Assembly (NCBI GenBank): GCA_013398175.1
Contig: VZRZ01004813.1
Coordinates: 1,811,278-1,875,277 of the forward strand
DNA length: 64,000 nt
Direction: 5' to 3'
DNA from: Climacteris rufus
Lineage: Eukaryota > Chordata > Aves > Passeriformes > Climacteridae
A program made the position numbers and the translations under genes. Positions within the stretch are counted from its first letter, which is position 1, and each line of letters begins with the position of its first letter. Below, one piece after another: positions 25,065 through 36,868 of the stretch. Below the pieces are notes generated by a model that ran no database searches, was not told the origin of the DNA, and saw only the letters and a list, made by a program, of their open reading frames with translations.

Positions 25065-26292
25065 ACTGTGTCCCTTTTATGAATCCCTGTTTTTTCCTAT
25101 GCTGGACTGACTTTGTCATGAAGAAATATTTCCCTGGGAAAGCTTTCATAATCTTAAATTGTGTTTCAGAAGTGATTATTTTGAAAAGCAAGTTTTTATG
25201 AGAAAACCAAACTTTTACCACATTTGATTTTAGGATAAGGAATGTGAAAGGTGGAAACAAGAAAAATTACCATGGCATTCTGCTCCACAGAAATGCAGTG
25301 ATTTTACCTCTGACAGTACAAGTGGAAAGTCAGACTGCTTCCACTGGCTTTGGAAAACCTCACCCAAAGTGCAGTTTCCCGTAAAACAAACCAGCAGTCA
25401 AATAAGTGAGAAGATACCAATTCCCTTGTACCACTGACATATTTCAATACAATTTTGAAGCAAAATGCTAGTGGTGAATCAAGCAGATTAATTATATGTG
25501 TATGTACACACTGAATTTATTGGCTGGAGAAAAAGAACGAACAAATTACTTGAAACACATGCATTTGCTTTGTATCTGTGTGAAATACCAGTCTTCATTG
25601 AACTAAAATTTTGGATGTAAACTGCCCAAATGCTTCACATAAATTATTCACAGTTGATAATTTCACTGGCTCTGATGCCAAGAATAAATGACACACTTTA
25701 AATACCCTGCAAAATTATATGAGCCAAAGGAGTAACGCTTCCAGCAACATAATCACTGACGGTCTTCTAAGGACTGTCTGGCTAGACCCTCAATGCCATT
25801 CTTACCAGTACATCCTCTGAGAGGGGATGATGCCAGCTTTGGCAGGACAGGTCACCTGGCTGGCAACATATCACGGCACTTCAGCCAATTTGCAGATTGG
25901 TATTCAACCCCATTTTAAGCAGCCTTGTCCAGAAGGCCAGTGCTGACATCTGATATGTGCAATGAAGCAAAGGATATATGAATGGTGTGATTGGACTGAG
26001 TGACGAGTAGAGGTCAATTTGTACTGATGGACAGTATTTGTGCAGCCACTGGAAGCTTGTCTCCATCCCTCAAGGAATCATAAGAGATGACTGGAGGAAA
26101 AAATTTGATTCTCAAAACAAAGTTCCCAGATACAGTGAAGAGGTCAGTCTTTTCCTCCAGTAGTTTCTTTTTCCTGTGTTTCTTACAGTCTTTTCCTTCA
26201 GTCTGTATATCCAAATGTTCCCATAAGCAATGGTTCTGATTTAATCTCATCACTTGCTATCATTAGAAAGGACTGCCAGTTTGCAGCCACGT

Positions 26293-26331
26293 TTTAGCAG
26301 AGGCCAAATATTATTTAGCAGAGGCCAAATA
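26293..26331. repeat. 18-bp sequence duplicated in tandem, period 21
   Basis: The 18 bases tttagcagaggccaaata at 26293-26310 recur exactly at 26314-26331, with a 3-base spacer (tta). Confidence 0.9.
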
Positions 26332-26430
26332 AGCCTTTTTATTACTAGTTTCTAACACAAGGTATACTTCAGGTACAGAAGCTGTCTTAGCCTATCATCT
26401 TTTCAAGATTGTCTTCTGGTGAAGTAAAAC

Positions 26431-26626
26431 CTTGAAGTCAGTAATAAAGCTCATACATTTTCTAATGGGGTTGTGAATTAACTGACTATGAGTGCTGAAA
26501 GTAACAGAAGTAAATACATCTTTCTGAGGTTTCCCATCAATCATCAGCACAGGAGGGTTAATCAGCTCAGATGAGTATTCAAATGGAACTGGCTGCCTAG
26601 CTGGATGAAACCTGAATGCTAATACT
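26431..26626 (-). CDS. unidentified candidate internal exon, ~65 codons
   Basis: On the minus strand an AT- and T-rich tract ending in tttttactgcag gives a strong acceptor-like site just above 26626. The following frame is open for about 65 codons, to a possible donor (aag/gttttac at 26431), and stays open to 26395. The peptide looks ordinary, with proline-, serine- and aromatic-containing stretches (for example FRFHPARQPVPFEY). I do not recognise it. The donor is weak and there is no neighbour to confirm phase. A chance ORF remains likely. Confidence 0.22.
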
Positions 26627-27158
26627 CTGCAGTAAAAATAATATAATAAGTTCATACACTTGTCTCTAGATTGAATAAAATACTGTGATGAGGTGTTTTA
26701 TAGCAATTGAAACTCCACTCCTGTGGGGTGTAAGGATAGCAAAGATTGGTGAAGTGATTCCACTTTACAGATACATATGAGAAAGAATTTAGGTGGAATG
26801 TATTTATTCCTAATCAGGGCACACATTAATCTCTACATTTTGGGGGGGAAAAATACTAACATGTGGATGTCAAAAAACTAAATAAATAAAAATGAACCAG
26901 AAACAACTACACAGTGAACTTTCAAAGACTGCTTTACACAGTATTTTTTGGCAGATTGCCAGACAGCTACAGTCATCAACAAATACTGAGAAACTGCCAA
27001 CATCAAGATTAAAGAATTAAACAGCCCAAATACACCAAACTCTGTTCTTTGAAGTTTTATTATACTTTAAATAAGTTCAATGGAAATTAGAAATCCCATT
27101 TGTTCTGAGCCTTTTTGTGTCATGCTCCCAGGTAAATGCAACACTACATCTTTTAAAA

Positions 27159-27188
27159 GAGGGTTTATTAAAAGGAGGGTTTATTAAA
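27159..27188. repeat. 14-bp sequence duplicated in tandem, period 16
   Basis: gagggtttattaaa occurs at 27159-27172 and again at 27175-27188. Confidence 0.85.
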
Positions 27189-30100
27189 CTGCCCTGCTTC
27201 TCATATTTAGTTGCACAAATTTCACTCTACCATGTGTCCTTGCATCAACTGTGACTGTATATGGTCCTGAAGAGCCCACCTACTCTTAAATTCAGTTGCA
27301 TGTCAGGGAGGCTGAACATGCTCTGTATCCCACAGCATCAGTCTTTCTCTAACTCTCTCTCAGTAACTTAACTTTCTCTAGACCTATGTAAACTCACTTA
27401 ATGAAGTGGATAACCTCAAACAAGAGTTAATATCCTCTGTTGCATCTGTTTGTGTATATTTATGATGTGTTGTTCCACGATCCTCCTCAAGAGAAAAAGC
27501 AAAAACTCTGAAAACCTAACCGGTGCGTGAAGCCAAAATGCTGAAATGAAAGCCTGTCATGACAGGACTCGTCAAGAAATGCTGATCCCACTGAAGGGAG
27601 AAAGACTGTGCCCTGCCTTGCAACAAGAAAATCATAAGGGGTGTTTTAGGTTTGTGCAGAAAACATCACTTTCTGCTGAGTTAAGGCTGACTTTACCTTA
27701 AGGCAGGGCTTTCTGTAGGTAAATTGTATTCAGCCTGATAAGGCACCAGCAACAATAAGGTCTGTTGCACTGCTGAAAAACTTCCTGTGCTTCTGTTCTT
27801 TTTCCTGAGAACTGTCAAACTGCAGTTGCAGGGCACTCGTTCTGCATTTCATGGATGAAAAGAGAGTATACAGAACTAAACTTGGCAATGCTAGAGGTGG
27901 TATCTTGCTTCCTACTGATCAGACTTCAGTAAAATTACTAGATCTCCATCAAAGCGCTCAGTGCCCTCAGTAAAAGTTAATTGCAAACCCTTGCCAAAAA
28001 CGCAGATTATACCCCAACGCTATTGCAATGGACTTGTACCGGCATTTAAAATTAATGATAATGTATCATGTTCAATGCTAGAAAAACGTAATATTACTCT
28101 GGTAACAGTTAGAGGCCTTCTCAGAACCACTAATTGCTACATCTGCAGGGTTTATTATTTATTCTCTTGATTTTTTTCCAGCATCTTCTAAACAGATCCT
28201 GAGATCTGACTGAAGTGCAAAATGTTATTTTCTTTATGTTTAGTCAAAGAGAAGTCCCTCCTTTTACTCCAGATGGAATCTTGTCTCCATATAAGTCAGT
28301 GTCAAAATTAATATTAAGTTAATTGTGACTTTGAATTTCAGTGCTGGTCTAATTATGCACAGAATTCTAGCATTTATGAAATATGGCATAAACTACAGAG
28401 CTAAAGATGCTGAAGGAAAAAAATTTGCATGGGGGGAAAACAAAATGTAAAATATTGAAAGCAAATACAGTGCTTTGAAAGTTTATTTGCTTGGTCACTA
28501 TCAGCCAGAATTTATTTAATCACTTGTACCTTTGTATCTGTTGGTTATGCCAACGAATTTATAACTTTTGGCTGCTTCTCAAATGAAGGAGGAATGTTCT
28601 TAACATTAATTTTCAGCCAATTTGGTCTGGGTCTCTTGTTGATACAGAGGTTATCCAGGACTGTAAAATCTGTTTCACTGAAGTAATATTCATGTTAATG
28701 AGAATCAGTTGAATCTGACTAGAGAAAAATATTTTTTAAAATGTGCAGCCTTTGGTACTATGAGCTTCAGTAATGACAAAGTAATACTGAAATACTTTCC
28801 TTCAGAAAAAAAATAGATCTCATTAACAAAGTTAAGACTCTGTTAAGAAGCGTCTACAAAAATGTAACAGTTTAATTTGTGCTACCAGATGCATGAATGA
28901 CTTCACCTAAGAAAATTACCCTGTAAGGTGCTGCTCCTCCAAGCAGTTCAGATGTATGAGTGTATTAGAAGTTTTAGACTTGTTGGCTTCAAGCCATTTA
29001 TTCTTTTCAATAAATTGGATAGAAACAGCAGTTTCATCTTTCACTAGCCTGCTGCAGTGTTTCTTGCCCTCTCTTGCCCTCTCCCTGTCAACATCAGACA
29101 GTGAGCCTTCGGGTGGTTGCTGCAAATTATCCAACTTCCTGCATTCATTTTCAGAAGAATTCTTAAATATCATACCTTTCATCAGCTAGTGCATCATCAC
29201 ACATTATTTCAGTGGTTAATACAGTCATGAACCAGGATATGTTAATAGTGCCACCAAAACATTTAAAAAGTGAGTAATTTGAAGGAAATCTCTAATAAGG
29301 TAGTCACCCAATAAAGGCTTTTATTCATTTAATCATGAAATTCCCTTATTTTTCGTGTATTTGGGGTACAGAAACCAGATTCATCTTGAAAACAAGTAAG
29401 CAATAATGTAAGTAGAGGGATAAAGTAGTAATGAAAACAAAACATTTCAAGTCAGAATGTGCAACAGCATTTTATCAGGTTGTTAGACAGACCTACATCT
29501 CTTATTACAGGTTACATTTTTAAACACCACTTGTTTTTAGAGTGAGATGGGCTTGTTCCATTATTCTATATTCTGTCTCTAATGGTTTGCTATTTCCTTT
29601 TTAAATGCATTCTCAGATTTTATCAACATGTACAATGGATACAATTGCTCTCCTGATTACATTAAAAAGTACTACCTTTTTATTAAGGACTTCCAGAACA
29701 GTGATTTTTGCTTTCTATGAAAGCCAAACTTCTTAATTAGATTCACACTTAGAAAAAGCTTTTTTTCTTTTTCATCTTTATAATAGTGTTGTGATTTGAT
29801 AATGATAAAATATACTGATACAGAAATAGGAGATGGAAATTAGACCATTAGATGCTGATACTGGCAAAGAGAGGGTACCTTTTATAGATATTAAATATTT
29901 CGCTCCTCCTATTATTTTCATTAAATGGTCAACATCTTATGCTAAAACTTTTATAAAATGTCAAATATGTAACTTCCATGTTTTATAGATGTGCATTACC
30001 ACGAATTATTAATTTTTATACTCTATTTAATCAATTAATTATTAATAAAAGTAATTACTCTGAAATGGTGTTACTAGTTCAACAAATGAGATGGAAAGTG

Positions 30101-32507
30101 AGAGAACATATGATATTAGATCTATGAAGCATGCCTTAGACTACACATGGAATCAAAAATTATTATAAATAAAGCTTTGTAAGAAAACAAAAAACTTTAA
30201 TAGTCAGACAAAGCCAAGAATAGACACTGTTTGACATATGAAAACAAGGACAGCAAATAGAATTAGAGAAAGAGAAAGTTTCTGCAGGGACTCATTTTGA
30301 TGCCTAGAAGGTGCTGCTGAAGGACTAGCACTTTTCTGCGACTGAAAATATGTAAGAGAAACTACAATTTGACATTTTCCTGTCCACTCCATCTCATGCA
30401 TTTCTACCTGTTGGTTAATACACCTGCAGCTGATTTCCTTTTGGCCTTGGAAACACTAATGAATGCAAATGCTTCAAAAAGGAGCACCCAGCACTAGACA
30501 CTTCAGCAAGATCACCCCTCAATAGCAGAAGTTTATTTTTCTCCCCTCAAAATCATACTGAACATCCTTGCCCTTAAGTAATCTAGTCCACCTCAATATC
30601 TTACACAGAGGTTATGAATATATATTTAATTTGGTGTACAAAAATCACAAAATGTTATGAATAATTTGGTTTTCATCAAGCACCTGCATAACCAGTGAGT
30701 TCTGCCTGTCGTCTCTCCTGTGAAAAACTAGGTGTTTTCTGCTTGGTGCACAAATCTACAGAGAGTTGTAAGACTTCTAACTTTTCTTCAAATTCGATAA
30801 AAAATACCAAATAGGTCCCAAGTTTTTGGAAAGAGAGGGAAAGGTCATGAAATAGGTTAATAGACATCTTGCCAACACTACAACAATAAATATTACTTCT
30901 TCAAGAAACTAAGTTAAAATTACAAAAGGACACAAAATTTTACAGGGAGAAACCTTCCCAGTGTTTTCCTGCACCTGGTTTAGGGTTTCATTGCTTACTT
31001 TGTTTAATGGATGGGGAATGTGGAGCTGAAGAGAAAAACTCCTCACACACAGAGTTATCAGTCAGAATAACCTTAATGCTGAGTATGGCATTTTTTTTCT
31101 TTACAGCTGCAATTTCTATTCCTGTTGGGTTAATTTGTTGTTTGGAAATGTCTTTTGCATGAATGAGCATTTTGCTAGTAGAGAATGATTGTGCCCTAGA
31201 GCTCTGCCTCTCTGCATTTCATCATATTATGTAACTATTTCATATCTATAAAAGCTATCTTCCCGTGCAGTGTGTACATCCCTCATCCCCCCACAGACAC
31301 AACTCCCTCCCTTGCTGACAGCTTTTTACCATTTGCACCATGCTTCCTTCACTCTTTCCATTTAAGCTGGAAATAAGACCTGCATTATCCCTCTAGTCTT
31401 GTCATCTCTTCAGAAGGTGGGAAGGCATATGTAGAAATTTTCCTTGAATTAATTTAGTAGATCTCTTGCTTCTGCTGCTTTATTAAGAGATTTTCTTAGC
31501 AAGGCAAGTATTTTGAGGCCTAGAGTCATGAAGCTAATAAGCAAAGACAGCATTAAGTCCAGCACTTATTTTAGGGCATTACAAATAAAGCAATGATCTT
31601 CCTTCAAAACTCCAGGAAAATATTGAAAAATTTTATTTTTCCTCCTCTCAAATTTAGAAGCCATGATGTGGGAAAATTGGATGTAAGAAGTTGATAAAAG
31701 CCACCATTCAAAAGCAAGTGGAGGTGCATATTTATTGAGAAAACAGCATTGCCTGAAACAATCTAGGAACTAAAAAATGATTCTCTTGACATTGTTGTCT
31801 CACAAATACATAAAGACAGTTAATGAATGCATTTAGCTCTCTGGTTTCAGGACATTTTTAACCACTAACTATTTGCTAATAATTCAATGCTGGAAGAGAT
31901 AACATTGCCAGTGGCGTAAATCAAAGTCTACTTATGAAGAATACTTCCAATATGCTACCCTTTAAGTGAAATCAAAATTATTACTCTGCTTTCCTCAGAC
32001 TAAACCTTGGTATTCAGCCACAAAATAGAAACACAAACCATAATTAAATATTAAATGTATTGGACTGCCAAATTCCTATTTATGAGGACAACTTTGACCA
32101 ACAGATTGAGAGGGAACAACACCTGGGGCTTTTGCCACAGTTAGATTTCTTTTCAGCCAAGGGGGAAGAACGTGAAAAAGAAAACAATATTCTGCTGTGA
32201 ATTTAATTCCTATGAGATGGTTTCTTTTCTTCATAAACAGGGGTCATGTTTGGATGAGAAATGTAATTTGCAGTAGCAGACTGGTAATATATGGCTGATA
32301 CATTATCTCCTTTGGGATGCTGAAAGCAGAATGCAATTTTAAGAGATTCTTACAGGTGGACTTAGGAAGAAAGCTGGTCTTAGCTCCTGGGATTTGAACA
32401 GTCTTAGACACAAATCTGAGTCCTTCATTTGAGCTCTTTTCAAGGAATAGAGCAGACACTCTGTCTGCTCTTGGAAAAACACTGCTGTTTTTCCTTGCTT
32501 CTTGTAG

Positions 32508-32563
32508 TTGATCATTAAGACAGCAAATGTACCTATTTCCCTCCTTCCCGTCCACAGCCACAG
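32508..32563 (+). CDS. candidate small internal exon, plus strand
   Basis: A strong pyrimidine tract ending cttcttgtag (32507) is followed by 56 bases and a perfect donor consensus, cacag/gtaagt, at 32563. Only one of the three frames is open across it (18 codons plus 2 bases). Of all the exon-like stretches in the window this has the best pair of splice sites. I do not recognise the peptide, and it could equally be a noncoding RNA exon or chance. Two overlapping minus-strand ORFs here (32244-32695) are unrecognised. Confidence 0.22.
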
Positions 32564-33384
32564 GTAAGTCACAGTATGAGGAAAATGTACAGGGTGTGAA
32601 GACAGCCACTTATATGAGAGTTTGTCTAGGCAGGGCAAAAATCTGTGTTTTATGTAATCCATACAGGGAGTAAAAATCTTATGCTTTATGAACAATATTT
32701 GTGAAGAACTGTAAAATCTGCTGGATTAACTGTCAGTCTTATAATACTATGTCTCTGCAGGAAAGCTTCATCATGAAAATCCTGAAAGCACAGTCTATGT
32801 GAAACAGTAGTTGAAAAGGAAGAGGTTGATTGAAATGGAGATGGGCACACCTTAGCTGTCAAACCAGATTAGGACTGTAGCTAGTCCAGTAACATGCCTG
32901 CAGGAATAATCAACATCAGTGGTTTACCATAACTCCCCCTACAACTATCCCTTGAAGATACCTTTTGGCAATGTGCAGCAGAATTGTCCTAGAACCCAGA
33001 TGTCATTATTTATGAAGATGCTCACTTGCAAAGAATCCCAGCAGGCTCCTTGTGTCATGCTGGCACTGCAGCCCAGGTTCTGGCTTCAGCATCAAGTCCC
33101 TTGTAACTGCGTCATTAAGAGCTCTTTTCATGATTACACAATGAGTAATTTTAATCACAAAAAAAAAAAAATTCAAGTAAAAAGAGTAAAAATGGTTTCC
33201 TCTTATTTGGCACTTTGGTGACTGCATTTTGACTCCTCTGTCCCCTCCCGGTCTCCCCAGTCCAGGAAGGACACTGATGGGTGGGGTCTGGCACCAACCC
33301 AGTGTCTTTGGGATGGTGAGGAGACAGGGCACAGAAGTACCAGAGGGAAGGCTGAGAGAGCTGCCTCTGGTCATGAAGGGAGTG

Positions 33385-33562
33385 AGACAGGGTGCTCAGA
33401 GAAGCTGTGGATGCCCCATCCCTGGAAGTATTCAAGGCCAGGCTAGATGGAGCTTTGAGCAACCTGCTCCAGTGGAATATGTCCCTGCCCATGGCAAAGG
33501 GGTTGGAACTAGACAACCTTTGGGATCCATTCCAACCGAAACCATTCTATGATTCTATGACT
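33385..33562 (+). mobile_element. CR1 LINE 3' tail
   Basis: Blocks 'gctcagagaagctgtggatgcccc', 'ggccaggctagatggag', 'gagcaacctg', 'gtccctgcccatggcaaagg' and 'attccaaccgaaacc' are followed by two attctatga units. Divergence is modest. The sequence just upstream (33300-33385) contains 'gatggtgaggagacagggc' and may be more of the same element. The ORFs on both strands through 33006-33552 are products of this repeat. Confidence 0.92.
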
Positions 33563-34850
33563 CAATGATTTTTGTGTCAGCCAAGGCTATTTTTAACCCG
33601 ACTCCATCTGTAATATCAAGAAGTGAGTTCTGCTGCTAATAGTCACGTAATACTGATCTGTGCCTTGTGATAATATTTCTAGATGAAGTTAAAGAAGGTC
33701 ATTAGCCACTTTCCAAAGCTCTCCTGTGAAAAGAAGCTTTTGAGGCAGTAGATTTGGACTGATGCGTAACCTAATGTGATTAATGTCCTGCACTGTGGAT
33801 GCATTAGTGAATGTGGCACAAAGGACAATGCCTGCTGAAATCTTGTGAGCTATCAGTCAGATTTGTTCAAGTTTCTCACTTCTGCTGTACTGCCTGAAAT
33901 TGTCACACTTCACTCAGGCATGGTAAAGGCTAAGAGAGTTGTGCTGTAATGTTTTGAATAGCTGACATGAGAAATGACCTTCAATATACTGGCATGAGGT
34001 AAAGCATTTGCAGTTCTCTGTGATGTGGTGGTATTACTCTACATCTCATTTATCCACAGCTAGCCAGGCTGTTTACAGGGGGCATTGCACTCCTGGCTCT
34101 CGACAAGAGCACCTCACAAGAACACATTTGCATGTCTATAAGCTTTTGCCGTGCATTAGCACTAAGTATGTAAAGTATTATTCAGAGGTTTGCACACAGA
34201 GCCTTCATAATGAAAGGCCCATTGCTATTTCTCTTTTTATTAAATGACTTAAATAGAAGAACTTCTTCATGAACTCAGATGAACTAAACCCACATTTTTC
34301 TCATCATACAAGGAACAAACAGTATCCTTATAAAAATCCTTACATCTTGTCACCAAAAAAGTAATGCCTAGCACATCTGTTTATTGTATTTCACAAGGAT
34401 GATTCAAAATACAGGAGTCTCAGTGGAAAACTCCAACATTAGAAACTCCAGATTTTTAATTAAAATTCAGTGTAAATTTGAATCACTTGTAAAATCAGTG
34501 CGTTTGAAAAAGATTTAACAGTGGAGTCAAATTAGAGTTCTGCAAAAAAAAGATCCAGGCGTGACTATAAAAGTTATGATGAAACTGGGATTTTGATATC
34601 AGGGTTAAATGTCATACAGCTTTGTTTTTTACTGTTATGACTCATGCCTAAGTTCTGCGTTACAGACCAGAATGTTGCAAGCACTAACAGCATGCTTCTG
34701 ATACTTTTTTCCTAACTGTAACCCACACTTTAAATTTGGTTCCTCATCTTTATAACCAACTCCTATGCTGTCTGTGATCACAGATTCCCACAGAGTTTAT
34801 ACTTAAATGTTTGATTTGTTTGCCAATGGTCTCTATGCATTTAGTTCAGT

Positions 34851-34874
34851 AGAATAGAATAGAATAGAATAGAA
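34851..34874. repeat. (AGAAT)n microsatellite
   Basis: Four perfect copies of agaat, then a fifth, imperfect agaac. The unit resembles a degraded CR1 octamer tail read from the other strand, but no CR1 body lies beside it. Confidence 0.9.
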
Positions 34875-36811
34875 CAAGTGACCTCTTGTATTGTTCATGC
34901 TGGCACCATGTTGTGTTCATTTTTGCAATTTTAAAAAATATATAGTACAATGATTAAATCTCCTTTTTGTTCTTTTAATTTATTACATCTTTAAATACTG
35001 GTATTCTTAGTGAGGCACATTACTTTATACAGTAATAACTTCTTTTGTGTAAAAATATTATTGACCCATTGGTGAAATTATAAAATTTTGACATTTTAAA
35101 CAATATATAGCAAAATTAAATCAATAACCTAATCTGGCAATGCTCATGAAATATTTAATATGTCTTAAAAGAACTGACTGAAGTTGATAAGAATGTGATA
35201 AATGAACCTGAGAATATACCTCAAGATATTTTGGGGGAGGGAGGTTGATATTTTTGAAGCTTTATGGAATTTGTTCCTTCATTTTGCATTACAATTTACC
35301 CAAGTCCTTAAGAAAAATATTTCTACCCTCTCACCATGTTACAACTACCCTTTTTCAAAGCTTAATATTTTCCAAAGAGAAATACTGAAATTCTGAAATA
35401 TCTAATAAAAAGGGGCAATAGTTTCAACTATGAGATGAACTAAAGACATAAGAGGCCCAGTTTTAATTCCTTCCTGTATTTAGAGCAGATACTACAGATT
35501 CAAGCCCGGTTATTCCATAAAGTGTGCATGACATTCACCTGCCTTTCTGCTTAAATTTTGACCACAGGCAGCATCTGAGATCCTAGATACATTTATCTGT
35601 CCAAGGGCTATGTCGCAGAGATAGTTTTGATTGTAGCAATTCAGCACTCAATGGAAAAGGTAGCTGAGATTTCCAAATAGAGGATTTTTTAGTGTAAGTT
35701 GTCAGGGTTTGTTTGGGTTTGTTTTGAGTTAGTTTTTTTCATGTTCCTTGATCCATTTCTGTGGTCATATGCATAGTATCCCATAAGGATATGTTGGGTT
35801 TTGTTCCCAATAATGATCAAAAGGACTGTTGCCTAATAGATAGTTGATATGACTTTTTGTTTTACCCTGGATCTACTTTGGAAGCCTTTCATTCCTGGGG
35901 TGAATATGCACATCAGACTTAGCTTTTCAGTTTCTGAAATGCAACATGACCATACCTAGGGCAGTCACAAGAGTTGTAAACATTCTTTGAAGGTGAAAGG
36001 ATTTTCCAGCTCAAGAATTGATCATAACATAATTTTCATAACAAACTTGAAGATCACATTCCTTTGACTGGTTTGACTGCTATTATCAAAGCCTGCCTCT
36101 TGAAATGTGTTACAGCACATGCCTGATGACATGCCTGTTATCTAGGCCCAAGAAATTTAAATAAATTATTGCATTTGCAAACACACATGCCCACCTTTAA
36201 AATTATGAAGGCAAAAAATATTTTCTAAATTTTTATCCAGATTATACCTAGTAGAACTTATCTGAAGGAAGTTTTAAAAGGCATGTTTATTCACTTTTGG
36301 TTTTAGAAATTACTGTCACCAACAGGAATTTTTACTGAACTTCCATCACATTGTTTCCTCAGTTGGAGTGTGAAACTTCTTGTCAATTGAGAGGACAGTG
36401 CTTGTTTTATCTGTATAATAGTAAAAAATCTATTTCAGTTCCCAAAAATCCCAGGAACGACCTGTGGATATTGTGCTGTAGAACTGGCTTTGTACAATGC
36501 TCTCTGTTGGAATAGCTCCTCATTATGCTAATAATTAATTATTAATTGATAAGAACATCGGTTTTGGAGGAAAACTTCACTGGATTCTCACTAAACTCAT
36601 AAAAGCACACTCATCTCTTGGTGCTTAGTTTTTCTGCATTTTGGAAGAGGTCTGTGCAGTTTGATGGGGGAGAAGAATTGGAATATTCTCATTTACAGAT
36701 TGATGTGGCACCAAAAAAGTAACACAGAAACACTAAGACACGTGCAAGTGGAACTCAGAGAATTGTTTGGCTTTGTTTGTCTTCTGTGGAGTAGAAAAAA
36801 TGATTAGAGAA

Positions 36812-36868
36812 AGCAAACAAACAAACAAACAAAAAAACCCCAAACAAACAAACAAAAAAAACCAAAAC
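36812..36868. repeat. (AAAC)n simple repeat
   Basis: Interrupted aaac units with A-runs and one accccaaac break. Confidence 0.9.

Larger units (their letters stand above)
25065..33384. other. unique AT-rich sequence with exon-like ORFs and tiny duplications
   Basis: There is no recognisable mobile element. The candidate exons at 26431-26626 (-) and 32508-32563 (+) and the short duplications at 26293-26331 and 27159-27188 are listed separately. The segment near 29870-30060 is very AT-rich with many TAATTA/ATTA motifs. A 14-bp perfect palindrome, cctgtcatgacagg, lies at 27553-27566. Confidence 0.35.

Noticed and set aside
30470..30600. Possible old CR1 segment ('cccagcactagacacttcagc...')
   Set aside because: Resemblance to the CR1 'ctggacacagtattccagc' block is loose and the neighbouring blocks are missing.
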